DNA of 64,000 nt. It comes from Marinibaculum pumilum. Lineage in GTDB: Bacteria > Pseudomonadota > Alphaproteobacteria > Ferrovibrionales > Ferrovibrionaceae. Shown here one piece after another: positions 16,997 to 25,455 of this stretch. The stretch is from contig NZ_JBHRTR010000050.1 of NCBI RefSeq assembly GCF_042646425.1, positions 48,882 through 112,881 on the forward strand, written 5' to 3'. Within the stretch, counting starts at the first letter, position 1; every line of letters starts with the position of its first letter. A model generated the notes under the pieces. It was given only the letters and a program-made list of their open reading frames with translations. It did no database searches and was not told the DNA's origin. Both the position numbers and the translations under genes were made by a program.

Positions 16997-18106
16997 CTAT
17001 TGCAGGTCGGCGAGCATGCCGCGATTGGGACGCGCCAGTCCGGACAGGCGCGTGATGTTGCGCCACAGGACTGTGCGAAGGGAGGCAGACAGCAGAACCT
17101 CCCGCAGCAGCTTGTGTCCGAGGCCATGGTCCAGTTCGGGATCGCCGAACCGGCCTGAGCCCAGCTCGGCGGCGATCGACCGCAGCAGCCAGGCACCGGG
17201 ATCCGATGTCCCTGACCGCAGCCGGGCCGGGACATCGGACAGGTCAAAGCCGAGCAGCCCCATCAACGACAGGTAGGACCGCAGCCCGCGCAGGCCGTCG
17301 CCGTCGGTGGCGCGGCGCTCGACCTCCTGCCAGTCCAGTGCGGTGCCGCTGCCGTCCTGCCGCATGAGGATGAAGGCGCCGTCGATCAGCAGCTTCAGGC
17401 TGGGCGGATCGAACAGGTCCCGTGCAGCATTGCTTGCGGCGATCAGCAGCTGATGCTCGCGGCAGGGCACCCGTATCTCCCCTTCCATCGTGCTGCAGAC
17501 CTGGCTGGCCGCCATCACCGCCTCGGTCGACAGGCCCTTGTGCAGGGGCCAGGCGTCGGGGTGCCGGTGCAGGTCGATATTGCTGCCTTCCGGACTGATC
17601 AGGGGCTCCGCGCTGGCATCGCCGATGAAGCCCCAGCTGTGGCGGGTCGGTTCCTGACCCACCGCGAAGCCCTGCGACAGGAAGAACTGCAGGGCCGGGC
17701 CCAGATCCCGGCCGCGCAGCAGCAGGTCGGCATCCGCCATCGCCCGCAGGCCGCTTTCGGGATAGATCGTTGCCGCGGCGGCAAGGCCCTTGATGCACAC
17801 CGTCTCTATGCCCGCTTCCCGCAGGCGGACGGCCCATCGCCAACCGCTGGCGATGCGGTAGCGGTTGTAGAGACGGCTGCGCCGCACGTCCGCGCGGTCG
17901 TTCGGCAGCTGCATGGCCCAGCCGACCAGCGCCATGCCGAGGATGCCGGCATAGGCCGCGGTCTCCGGCGCTACCGGCAGGTCCGGCGCCGTCCCTCCGG
18001 CCCCTTCCGACAGGCTGTCCGGTGCGACGATCCGTTGCCGGAGGCCCTGCCAGAAGGGCGCCAGGTCGGCCGCAGCCGCGGCGGCGGGCTGGACGGGCAA
18101 AGTCAC
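16997..18106 (-). CDS. nucleotidyltransferase-fold protein (NTP_transf_5-like)
   Basis: 369 residues. At about residues 105-135 it has the family motif: CIKGLAAAATIYP, then G-L-R-A-M-A-D-A-D-L-L-L, where the K-G and the D-x-D pair correspond to the active site of this uncharacterised nucleotidyltransferase family. An N-terminal hydrophobic helix region precedes it and an all-helical C-terminal half follows. Members commonly sit beside HprK-like and PqqD-like genes in polysaccharide or peptide-modification loci, as here, 5 kb away. The substrate is unknown. It is divergent from the secreted-protein operon. Confidence 0.75.
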   Translation of the reverse strand: MTLPVQPAAAAAADLAPFWQGLRQRIVAPDSLSEGAGGTAPDLPVAPETAAYAGILGMALVGWAMQLPNDRADVRRSRLYNRYRIASGWRWAVRLREAGIETVCIKGLAAAATIYPESGLRAMADADLLLRGRDLGPALQFFLSQGFAVGQEPTRHSWGFIGDASAEPLISPEGSNIDLHRHPDAWPLHKGLSTEAVMAASQVCSTMEGEIRVPCREHQLLIAASNAARDLFDPPSLKLLIDGAFILMRQDGSGTALDWQEVERRATDGDGLRGLRSYLSLMGLLGFDLSDVPARLRSGTSDPGAWLLRSIAAELGSGRFGDPELDHGLGHKLLREVLLSASLRTVLWRNITRLSGLARPNRGMLADLQ

Positions 18107-18457
18107 GGCCTTGGCGACGGAAGTGGTGGCCGACCGGCACCCGAACCGCGACGCCGGCGGAGGAGGGACGATGCCGAAGTCCCGGAATGGAGCAGAATGG
18201 AAATCGCGTGTCCCATATCAGGACAATCCTTCCGGCGGCGGTGCTTGCGGCTCAGAGCTTAACGTTCAGTTGAGCAGTATTGGATCAAGCAATTGATTTT
18301 GCGACAGAATAATGATAGAAGTTCCATTCTGGAACGCTGGGTCTTATATGGGTGCTGGCCCTGTCTGATCCAACCTGGGTCGGCATGATTCTTGCTCGAC
18401 CGTATTCTAATGTCCGGTCCGCGAATTTGGGGGCCGGTGACAAGGCAGGTTGATGCT
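18107..18457. promoter_or_regulatory. AT-rich divergent regulatory region
   Basis: 351 bases between two divergent genes. Bases 18255-18330 are markedly AT-richer than anything else nearby. Two inverted repeats are visible: GCTTAAC/GTTGAGC (18257-18275, 6 of 7 pairs) and ATCAA-GCAA-TTGAT (18284-18297). These are plausible operators. A sigma-54-like promoter lies at 18381-18396. A possible TTG start at 18392 would extend the secreted protein by 22 residues but falls inside that promoter. Confidence 0.5.
18381..18396 (+). promoter_or_regulatory. candidate sigma-54 promoter of the secreted protein/barrel/Wza operon
   Basis: CGGCAT-N5-TTGCT fits the -24/-12 consensus at 9 of 11 positions with exact 10-base GG-to-GC spacing. 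The expected start of transcription is near 18407, about 50 bases before the ATG at 18458. The AT-rich inverted repeats 85-125 bases upstream would be in the right place for an enhancer-binding activator. Confidence 0.55.
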
Positions 18458-19933
18458 ATGTCGCGCAAACATCTGCAATCGCCAGGATCGGGAGCCATCT
18501 TGGGCGAGGATGCGGGCCAGGGGAAGGCCGGTAGCGCCCGGACTCACTCTTTGACCAGCGCGTCCCGACACCGCAACAGAGTTGCGATCGGCACCGTCCT
18601 GCGGCTTGCCGCGGCGGCCTCTGCCATGGCCCTCGTCCTGCCGGCAGCCGATGCCGGCATTGCTCAGGCACAGACCCTTGCGCCGGATGGTGTCGCCGCC
18701 GCGCCGGCGGACGGTCAGGGCGGCAGCCCGGGTGCAGGCCTCGACATAGGTAATGTCGGCGTCAGCGGCACGGGCGGGGCATTCGGCCCGACGGCCGATG
18801 ACGGCCAGGGGGCGTTCGGTCCCGGCAGCGCGGCAGGCGAGGTCGGCGGCAGCCTGCAGCAGGTGGTGGCCGCCCTGCAGGGCAGCGCCGAGGGCACCGA
18901 GGCCCTGATCGGTGCACTCACCGGTTCCACGGACGGGCTGGAGCGGCTGTCCGATTATCTCAACTCGGCGGATGCCGACCCGGACGAGGTTGCCCAGCGG
19001 GCGGAAAACCTGATGACCGCCCTGATGGGGGGCAATCTGGTCGACGATCCGGTGGCGCTGCAGCAGGCCATCGCCCGGATCGAGCAGAGCGCCAGCACCG
19101 CCCTGGTGGCGGCGCCGGTGATGAAGACGGTGGTGACGCCGGACTTCCAGCTGGACGAACGCCGGATCGGCTACGACTTCGGGCCGCCGGACAGCTCGGT
19201 GATGACCGGGTTCCGCCGGGTCGATATCACCGAGGACGCCTTCCTGACCGAGGACGGCACGCCGCAGGATCTGCAGACCGTGCGCCGCCCGAACGGCGAT
19301 CCGCTGCTTGTCGACGGCGTCGCCAATGTACGCGAGGTCACCCTGCCGGCACCGAACGGACGCTATCGGGTGGTGATCCTCAGCAACGATTTCGGCGACA
19401 GCGCCCAGTTCGGCCGCCCCTTCGGCGATGAGCTGGAGGTGAACGGCGTCGCCACCCGGATTGCCAACACGGCGCCGGACGAGTGGATGGACAGCATCGC
19501 GCTGACCAATGCCCGCGGCACGGACGTGCAGGCCGGCAATTTTCAGTTCATCGACCCCAACCAGCGCGGCGGTGCGATCGTCATCGATACGGTGGTTAGC
19601 GGCGGCCAGCTGCGGATCAAGTTCAAGGCGCGGCCGGGCCGTCCGACCCTGCTCTCCGGCATCGTCCTGGAACCGTCGGACGATGCCGACAGCATCCTGC
19701 AGCCGCAGTCCGAGGAATCGCGCCGGTTCCTGTCACGGAACCAGCAGAACCAGAACCAGGCGCGGGAACGCCGCCGCCAGGCGGAGAGCCGGATCCAGGA
19801 CTCTGCCGCACGGGTGCTTGCCAATCTGGCCACCGCAGCCGGCCAGCGCCAGCAGCAGCAGCAGACTGTTGCCGCCCTCCTCGGCCCGCCGGATCCGGTT
19901 GTCGACAGGGGCACCACCATCAGCGCGAACTGA
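18458..19933 (+). CDS. secreted protein of unknown function in the EPS locus
   Basis: About 491 residues. A long twin-basic head leads into a signal peptide (IGTVLRLAAAASAMALVLPAADAG, cleavage likely near AQA-QT). Residues 45-100 are Gly/Ala-rich; the middle is helical with ENLMTALMGG. From about residue 230 a beta-rich domain starts with R-I-G-Y-D-F-G-P-P-D-S-S-V-M-T-G-F, a pattern seen in galactose-binding-like/carbohydrate-binding beta-sandwich modules. The C-terminus is Gln/Arg-rich coiled coil (QNQNQARERRRQAE). I do not recognise the whole protein. It is first in an operon with the barrel and the Wza-type lipoprotein, so a periplasmic role in polymer handling is a reasonable guess. Confidence 0.7.
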   Translation: MSRKHLQSPGSGAILGEDAGQGKAGSARTHSLTSASRHRNRVAIGTVLRLAAAASAMALVLPAADAGIAQAQTLAPDGVAAAPADGQGGSPGAGLDIGNVGVSGTGGAFGPTADDGQGAFGPGSAAGEVGGSLQQVVAALQGSAEGTEALIGALTGSTDGLERLSDYLNSADADPDEVAQRAENLMTALMGGNLVDDPVALQQAIARIEQSASTALVAAPVMKTVVTPDFQLDERRIGYDFGPPDSSVMTGFRRVDITEDAFLTEDGTPQDLQTVRRPNGDPLLVDGVANVREVTLPAPNGRYRVVILSNDFGDSAQFGRPFGDELEVNGVATRIANTAPDEWMDSIALTNARGTDVQAGNFQFIDPNQRGGAIVIDTVVSGGQLRIKFKARPGRPTLLSGIVLEPSDDADSILQPQSEESRRFLSRNQQNQNQARERRRQAESRIQDSAARVLANLATAAGQRQQQQQTVAALLGPPDPVVDRGTTISAN

Positions 19934-19936
19934 TCT

Positions 19937-21478
19937 TTGGGCCCGCTCCCGTCAGGGCCGAGCGGGCGGAGTCCCTCCCTGCCCCCGGGAGAACCGTCGC
20001 CGGACTGCGTCCATGCGGCCGGAGCAGGCGGCCGATGGCGCGACGGGCGGTCGGCGGCCGGCCTGGATCCCCAGCCTCGGTCCAGGCGCCGGCATCCCCT
20101 TCTTTCTCTGTGCCTGGCGGCAATGCTGGGCGTTGCGCCCTTCTGGCCCTGGCGGACCGCAGCCGCGCAGGATGTCGGCGTGATCAAGGAGCCGTCGGCG
20201 GACCGGGAATCGGTGCGCAACCGCTCTCGACCCGAATACGATGCCCAGGGCATGAATCTCGGCCAGGCCCTGTTCGGCGCCGATCGCCGGGTGGATCCGG
20301 AAACCGGGCTGCGGCTGCACACGCGGGTGGCAGACAGCTTCATCCTGAAGCCCAAGCTGGAGGTCGAGACCGAGTACAACGACAACATCGTCAATTCGTC
20401 GATCGTCCAGCTGTCCGATGTCATCCTTCGCCTGAAGCCGCGTCTGGACCTGACCAGCGACTGGGACAACCACCAGTTCCGCACCAGCGTCGCCGCGACC
20501 ATCCAGCGCTATCGCGAGAACGATTTCGAGGATGCCAATCTGTGGGATGCCTCGGTGGGCGGGCGGCTGGATGTCACCGAATTCCACGAGGTTAATCTCA
20601 ACGCCCGCCTCGCCCGGACGCAGGAGCGGCTCACCTCCCAGGACCTGCTGACTAGCGGCGCGCGGACCCTGACCGTCACCTCCTTCTACCCGATCCCGGT
20701 CACGACCCTGTACCTGGATGCCGACTGGAACTACCAGCGCGATGCCTTCCTGTCGGAACTCAAGGCGCGCGGCCGGCGCTTCGACTATGACAATGTGCCG
20801 CAGGCTGCCAATCCGTTCGATCGCAACCAGCAGGACCGCGACCGCTGGGAATATTCGCTGACATGGCGTGCGGGCTATGAGGCCTTCGAGGATACGATCC
20901 TGTATGTCGAACCGCAGGCCAATATGCGGCGCTACAAGATCGTTCCCGACGATGCCGGCTTCCGGCGCGATTCCCAGGGCTGGCGGGTCCTGGCGGGACT
21001 GCAGTACAACGCCTCCGCCGTCAGCTACCTGGATGCCGCCATCGGCTACCAGGAACAGACCTACGAGGATGCCCGGCTGTCCACCCTCTCCGGCCCGACG
21101 GCGCGGCTGGGCGTGGTCTGGAATGCGACCGAGCTGCTGACCATCCGCAGCAGCCTGGAGCGCCAGCTGACCGAGCAGATCCTCAACAATGCGGGCGGGC
21201 AGACACGCACCATCTTCACCCTCGAGGGCGAACAGGAGATCTACTATCGGACAATCGCCAGCGGGGGCTATCGGATGCAGCATGACGTGACCGCCAGCAA
21301 TGGCCAGGTCGCAGGCTATACCCAGACCACCCACAGGTTCGATGCGAGGCTGAAGCGCTTCTTCAACGAGTACCTGATCGGCGAGGCCTTCATCCGGCAT
21401 TCGCGGGCCGTCTCGCCCACCAGCAGCCTGGAATATACCGGAACCATCCTGGGCCTGAACCTGGACCTGCATATCTGA
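19937..21478 (+). CDS. outer-membrane beta-barrel protein of the EPS export locus
   Basis: About 513 residues if it starts at the TTG 4 bases after the previous stop; no ATG or GTG lies before the signal peptide. The signal is RSRRRHPLLSLCLAAMLG... with a cut near TAAA-QD. The mature part alternates polar and hydrophobic residues through the whole length, with barrel phrases such as LEVETEYNDNIV, FRTSVAATIQRY, LYLDADWNYQ, SLTWRAGYEAF and a final strand LGLNLDLHI. It resembles the capsule/EPS-associated outer-membrane barrels encoded next to Wza and Wzc in alphaproteobacteria. Likely role: secretion pore or anchor for the polymer. Confidence 0.8.
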   Translation: MGPLPSGPSGRSPSLPPGEPSPDCVHAAGAGGRWRDGRSAAGLDPQPRSRRRHPLLSLCLAAMLGVAPFWPWRTAAAQDVGVIKEPSADRESVRNRSRPEYDAQGMNLGQALFGADRRVDPETGLRLHTRVADSFILKPKLEVETEYNDNIVNSSIVQLSDVILRLKPRLDLTSDWDNHQFRTSVAATIQRYRENDFEDANLWDASVGGRLDVTEFHEVNLNARLARTQERLTSQDLLTSGARTLTVTSFYPIPVTTLYLDADWNYQRDAFLSELKARGRRFDYDNVPQAANPFDRNQQDRDRWEYSLTWRAGYEAFEDTILYVEPQANMRRYKIVPDDAGFRRDSQGWRVLAGLQYNASAVSYLDAAIGYQEQTYEDARLSTLSGPTARLGVVWNATELLTIRSSLERQLTEQILNNAGGQTRTIFTLEGEQEIYYRTIASGGYRMQHDVTASNGQVAGYTQTTHRFDARLKRFFNEYLIGEAFIRHSRAVSPTSSLEYTGTILGLNLDLHI

Positions 21479-21483
21479 TCGTC

Positions 21484-22167
21484 ATGGAAGACTTGAGAAT
21501 GGACCCTTGCGCAGCGCGACCGGCAGCTTTGTCGACCTCCCGGCTGGCCCTGTCCCGCCGACCCCCGGCGGAGGGCGGGTGGCGCGGCCGGATGCCTGTT
21601 CTGACGCTGCTGCTTGCGCTTCTGGGCGCTGTTGTCCTGTCGGCCTGCCAGAGCAGGGAGATCCCGCCGCCGCCGGTCAGCAAGGCGGGCCAGGGCGAGC
21701 AGGTCTATCGGTATCGCCTGGGCGCGGGTGACAAGCTGGCGGTCAAGGTCTTCGGCCAGGACGACCTGTCGGGCGAATTCGAGATCAGTGGCGACGGCCA
21801 GCTGGCAATGCCGCTGATCGGCCAGGTCGACGCCGCCGGGCTGACCCTGGCGGAGCTGCGCCAGGAATTGGTGGACCTCCTGAACAAGAACTACCTGGTC
21901 GATCCGCAGGTGACGGTCGAGGTCGCCAACTACCGGCCGTTTTTCATTCTGGGACAGGTCAGGAACCCAGGCAGCTTTCCCTACCAGTCCGGGCTGAACA
22001 TGCGGCAGGCGGTGGCCCTGGCGGGCGGCTACACGAACCGCGCCCTGCAGGAGCCGATGATCGTCATTCGCCAGAACGAAGAGAATGTGCCGACCCGCTA
22101 CTCGGTCACCCAGGATTATCCGGTCCTTCCCGGCGACACGATCGAGGTTCAGCGGCGGCTATTCTGA
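21484..22167 (+). CDS. Wza-type polysaccharide export lipoprotein
   Basis: 227 residues. A lipoprotein signal ends in the lipobox L-S-A-C (Cys at residue 55 from this start; residue 19 if the ATG at 21592 is used). The Poly_export domain follows: YRLGAGDKLAVKVFGQDDLSGEFEI, GQLAMPLIGQVDAAGLTLAELR and LVDPQVTVEVANYRPFFILGQV, then one SLBB-like domain (NPGSFPYQSGLNMRQAVALAGGYT). It is shorter than E. coli Wza, like many alphaproteobacterial homologues, and lacks the C-terminal amphipathic helix; the neighbouring barrel may provide the outer-membrane pore instead. Confidence 0.92.
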   Translation: MEDLRMDPCAARPAALSTSRLALSRRPPAEGGWRGRMPVLTLLLALLGAVVLSACQSREIPPPPVSKAGQGEQVYRYRLGAGDKLAVKVFGQDDLSGEFEISGDGQLAMPLIGQVDAAGLTLAELRQELVDLLNKNYLVDPQVTVEVANYRPFFILGQVRNPGSFPYQSGLNMRQAVALAGGYTNRALQEPMIVIRQNEENVPTRYSVTQDYPVLPGDTIEVQRRLF

Positions 22168-22345
22168 TCAATTGAGGAACAATGACGCCGGCGACCACCG
22201 ACTCCGCACCGCGAACGGGCCGGATCAGGGCATCCGGGACATGATGGGGACCGTGACGGATCGCCGGCGGGACCGCCGGGCAATAAGGCCGCGGGCGCCG
22301 GCGCTGCCATTGGGCGGCCGGGCTGCCCTATTAATGCCACAGTGT

Positions 22346-22361
22346 TGGCACGATCTGTGCC
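22346..22361 (+). promoter_or_regulatory. sigma-54-like site and palindrome upstream of the Wzc-type gene
   Basis: TGGCAC-N5-GTGCC has exact -24/-12 spacing and 9 of 11 consensus matches. The same bases form a perfect dyad TGGCAC-gatct-GTGCCA (22346-22362), and another TGCCA half-site sits at 22335. It could be a promoter, an operator, or both. If transcription starts near 22372, translation must begin at the ATG at 22413 rather than 22365. Confidence 0.45.
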
Positions 22362-22412
22362 AGGATGACCGGAACCGAGGTGAACCGGGGATCTTCCCCT
22401 GAGATCAATGGC

Positions 22413-24737
22413 ATGGCGACCGTAACCTACATCGCGCCGCAAGGTCAGGAGCCGGAACCGCACGACGCTCCGTCCTATGGGTCGATCGAGCGGCCGCAAG
22501 ACGCGGAAGCACCGCTCCGCCACCTGATCGCCACGATCTGGCGGCGGAAATGGATCATCATTGCCACCGTGATCGTGGCCGTGACCCTCGCCACCCTGTT
22601 CGTCTTCCAGATCACCCCCCGCTACACCGCCAGCGCCCAGGTCCTGGTCGAGACGCGGCAGATGAACGTGCTGAACATCCAGGCCGTGGTTCCCGGCCTG
22701 GGCGCCGACTACCAGACCAACGAGACCGAGGCCGCCGTGCTGCGGTCGCGGGAACTGGCCAAGAAGGTCGTCGACCTTCTCAATCTCACCGCCAATCCGG
22801 CATTCAACCCGGAGCTCCGGCCGCCATCGCCGGGCCTGATGACCCGCCTTTTCGGCGAGTTCAGCCTGACCGACATCTTCATGGGGGTGATGCCGGAGTT
22901 CGTCACCGCGCCGATCGAGGAGGCGCGGGAGCGGCGGCGCCTGGCCGAGAACCGCCTGACGCCGGAGCGCCGCGCCGAACTGACCCGCGAATGGGTGGTC
23001 GACTATTTCCTGGCAAGCCTGAGCGTCACCGCCAGCGAGCGCAGCCGCGCCATCCGGCTCGACTTCACCGCCGAGGATCCGGAGCTTGCCGCCGAGGTGG
23101 TCAACGCACTGGCGGATACCTACGTGCTGCAGACCGCGGAGAACAAGCGCAGCGCCACCAACCGGGCCTCCGACTGGCTGGAACGCCGGGCGGAGGAGGT
23201 GCGCAGCCGGATGGTGGAGGCCGAGAGCCGGCTTGCCGCCTTCCGGCGCGATATCGGTCTGATCGACATCGGCCAGCAGGTCACCCTGATGACCCAGCAG
23301 CTGGTGGAGCTGAACCGGGAGCTGATCGACGCCCGCAGCAAGCTGAACGAGGCGGAGGCGCGCTATCAGCAGGTGCAGCAGCTGATCGCTTCGGATGCCG
23401 GGCTGGAGACGGCGGCCGCGGTCCTGCAGTCGCCGCTGATCCAGCGACTGCGGGAGCAGGAGAGTGAGGTCGCCAGGCAGCTGGCGGAGCTCAAGACGCA
23501 GCTGCGCGAGGGCCATCCCCGGTATGAGCTGAAGCTCAGCGAACTCCGCGACGTGCGCGAGAAGATCAGCACCGAGATCGACAAGATCGGCATCAACCTG
23601 CGCAACGAGGTGGAGATCGCCCGGGTCCGGGTCCAGAACCTGGAACGCGCGGTGAACCAACTCGACCAGACCTTGCGCGGGCAGTCCGAGGCGCAGGTCA
23701 AGCTGAAGCAGATGGAGAGCGATGCGCGCTCGGAGCGCGAACTCTACGAGCGGCTGCGCGACCGGTTCCGGGAAACCGGGGTGCAGGAGGACGGCGAACT
23801 GACCCTGCCGGATGCCCGCGTGATCTCCTATGCCGTGCCGCCGGATTATCCCAGTTATCCGAACAAGAAGGTCATGATCGCCTTCGCCTTCGTGGTTTCC
23901 GCCGCGCTGGGTGTCATGCTGGTGTTCGTGGCCGAGCATCTGGATGCCGGCTTCCGGTCGGTCAAGCAGCTGGAGGCCCAGACCGGGATCCCGACGATCG
24001 CCGTGCTGCCGCGGGTCGGCGGCGGCCATGGCGGTCCGCAGGAACTGGTCCTGTCGCGACCGGGATCGGTGTTCGCGGAGGCGGTGCGAAGTCTGCGCAC
24101 GGCGCTGCTGCTCTCCGATGTCGACCATCCGCCCCGCACGGTGCTCTTCACCTCCTCGGTGCCGGGCGAGGGCAAGACCACCACCGCTCTGGCGGTGGCG
24201 CGGGCCTCCGCGCGGGCCGGGCAGCGGGTGATCCTGGTCGATACCGACCTGCGCCATCCCTCGCTGCACTATGCCGTCGGGGTGCCGAACAATGCCGGCC
24301 TGGTCTCCGTTCTTTCCGGCGAGGCACGCCTGGAGGACGTGATCGAGATCGATCCGCGATCGGGCATGCATTTCCTGACCGCCGGCCCGCCGGCGCCGAA
24401 CCCGCCCGACCTGCTCGGCTCGGCGCGGATGCAGCAGGTCCTGATGCGCCTGAAGGATGCCTACGACCTTGTCGTGGTGGATACGCCGCCGGTGCTCGCG
24501 GTGGCTGACGTCCTCGTGCTGCTGCGCCAGATCGACAAGAGCGTCTTCGTGGTCCGCTGGGGGCGCACCCATCGGGAGGCGGCCTACAGTGCCCTGAAGC
24601 AGCTGCTGGAGAGCGGAGCCGACCTGGTGGGTACGGTTCTCAGCCAGGTCGACCTGAAGAGACACGCCCAGTACCATTACGGGACATCCAGCGGCTATTA
24701 TCAGGGCTACTACAAGGAATATTATGGCGGCGGGTGA
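22413..24737 (+). CDS. Wzc-type polysaccharide co-polymerase/tyrosine autokinase
   Basis: About 774 residues (790 if ATG 22365 is used). Wzz domain: helix 1 (KWIIIATVIVAVTLATLFVF), a long periplasmic coiled coil, and helix 2 (KVMIAFAFVVSAALGVMLVFV). The cytoplasmic BY-kinase has Walker A V-P-G-E-G-K-T-T-T (about 583), Walker A' ILVDTDLRHPS and Walker B LVVVDTPPVLAVAD. The last 22 residues carry eight tyrosines (pairs G-Y-Y, G-Y-Y, E-Y-Y), the autophosphorylation cluster. It sets chain length and controls Wza-dependent export by cycling phosphorylation. It overlaps the next gene by 14 bases. Confidence 0.93.
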   Translation: MATVTYIAPQGQEPEPHDAPSYGSIERPQDAEAPLRHLIATIWRRKWIIIATVIVAVTLATLFVFQITPRYTASAQVLVETRQMNVLNIQAVVPGLGADYQTNETEAAVLRSRELAKKVVDLLNLTANPAFNPELRPPSPGLMTRLFGEFSLTDIFMGVMPEFVTAPIEEARERRRLAENRLTPERRAELTREWVVDYFLASLSVTASERSRAIRLDFTAEDPELAAEVVNALADTYVLQTAENKRSATNRASDWLERRAEEVRSRMVEAESRLAAFRRDIGLIDIGQQVTLMTQQLVELNRELIDARSKLNEAEARYQQVQQLIASDAGLETAAAVLQSPLIQRLREQESEVARQLAELKTQLREGHPRYELKLSELRDVREKISTEIDKIGINLRNEVEIARVRVQNLERAVNQLDQTLRGQSEAQVKLKQMESDARSERELYERLRDRFRETGVQEDGELTLPDARVISYAVPPDYPSYPNKKVMIAFAFVVSAALGVMLVFVAEHLDAGFRSVKQLEAQTGIPTIAVLPRVGGGHGGPQELVLSRPGSVFAEAVRSLRTALLLSDVDHPPRTVLFTSSVPGEGKTTTALAVARASARAGQRVILVDTDLRHPSLHYAVGVPNNAGLVSVLSGEARLEDVIEIDPRSGMHFLTAGPPAPNPPDLLGSARMQQVLMRLKDAYDLVVVDTPPVLAVADVLVLLRQIDKSVFVVRWGRTHREAAYSALKQLLESGADLVGTVLSQVDLKRHAQYHYGTSSGYYQGYYKEYYGGG

Positions 24738-25455
24738 TCCGACGGCGGTCCGCGCCTCGGGATTGCGGCCGGGTTTCTATGCCCTGGCCGTCTTCGTCGC
24801 CGGGGCACTGCTGGCGGCGCTTTCTTTCCCGCAGTTCGTCGCCGCCCTGGCCCGGGTTGCCGGCGATCCCGTCGTGGCCGCCATCGGTGCCGGCGATCAG
24901 GTCGACGACCGCCGGGCGGCACGTGCCCTGCGCAGCCGTGTCGGTGCCGCGAAATGGTGGGCGACGCCGCAGGACAAGGCGGACCTGGCGCTGCTGCAGC
25001 TGTGGCAGGCCCGGCAGATGGACCTGGACCGTCAGAGCGGGCAACGCCGGCTGATGCTCGACCGGGCGGTTGAGTCGGCGCGCGAGGCGATCGCCCTCGA
25101 CGCAGGCAACCCCTATCTCTGGATGCGGCTGGCGGAAGGACTGTTTCTGCGCGACGGCCTGAGCCCGGCTATGGCTGCCGCCGTGACCCGATCCATGGCA
25201 CTGGGGCCGACGGCGCAACCGATGATCCTGCCCCGCCTGGAAATGGCATTCATGCTGGATGCCCGCCTGACCGACGACCAGCGGGCGGTGGTTGCGGAAC
25301 AGATCAGGCTGGCCGCGCTCTGGCATCCCGACTGGCTGGTCGCCTATGCCCGGCAACGCTATGCCCTGGGCATCGTGCGCCGTGCCCTCGCCGCGACGCC
25401 GGATCGCCTGGCGACCTTCGACAGCCTCTGGGACGAGACCCGGCCGGGCAGCTAG
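24724..25455 (+). CDS. membrane-anchored helical-repeat protein of unknown function
   Basis: 243 residues. One N-terminal transmembrane helix (GFYALAVFVAGALLAALSFP) is followed by an all-helical region with TPR-like phrases (RAVESAREAIALDAGNPYLWMRLAEGLFLRDG split over two repeats). The ATG lies inside the end of the Wzc-type gene. In many EPS loci a TPR protein is made with the polymerase/ligase; here the O-antigen ligase-like gene converges on it and the two stops share the palindrome CTAG. The function is inferred only from context. Confidence 0.7.
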   Translation: MAAGDPTAVRASGLRPGFYALAVFVAGALLAALSFPQFVAALARVAGDPVVAAIGAGDQVDDRRAARALRSRVGAAKWWATPQDKADLALLQLWQARQMDLDRQSGQRRLMLDRAVESAREAIALDAGNPYLWMRLAEGLFLRDGLSPAMAAAVTRSMALGPTAQPMILPRLEMAFMLDARLTDDQRAVVAEQIRLAALWHPDWLVAYARQRYALGIVRRALAATPDRLATFDSLWDETRPGS

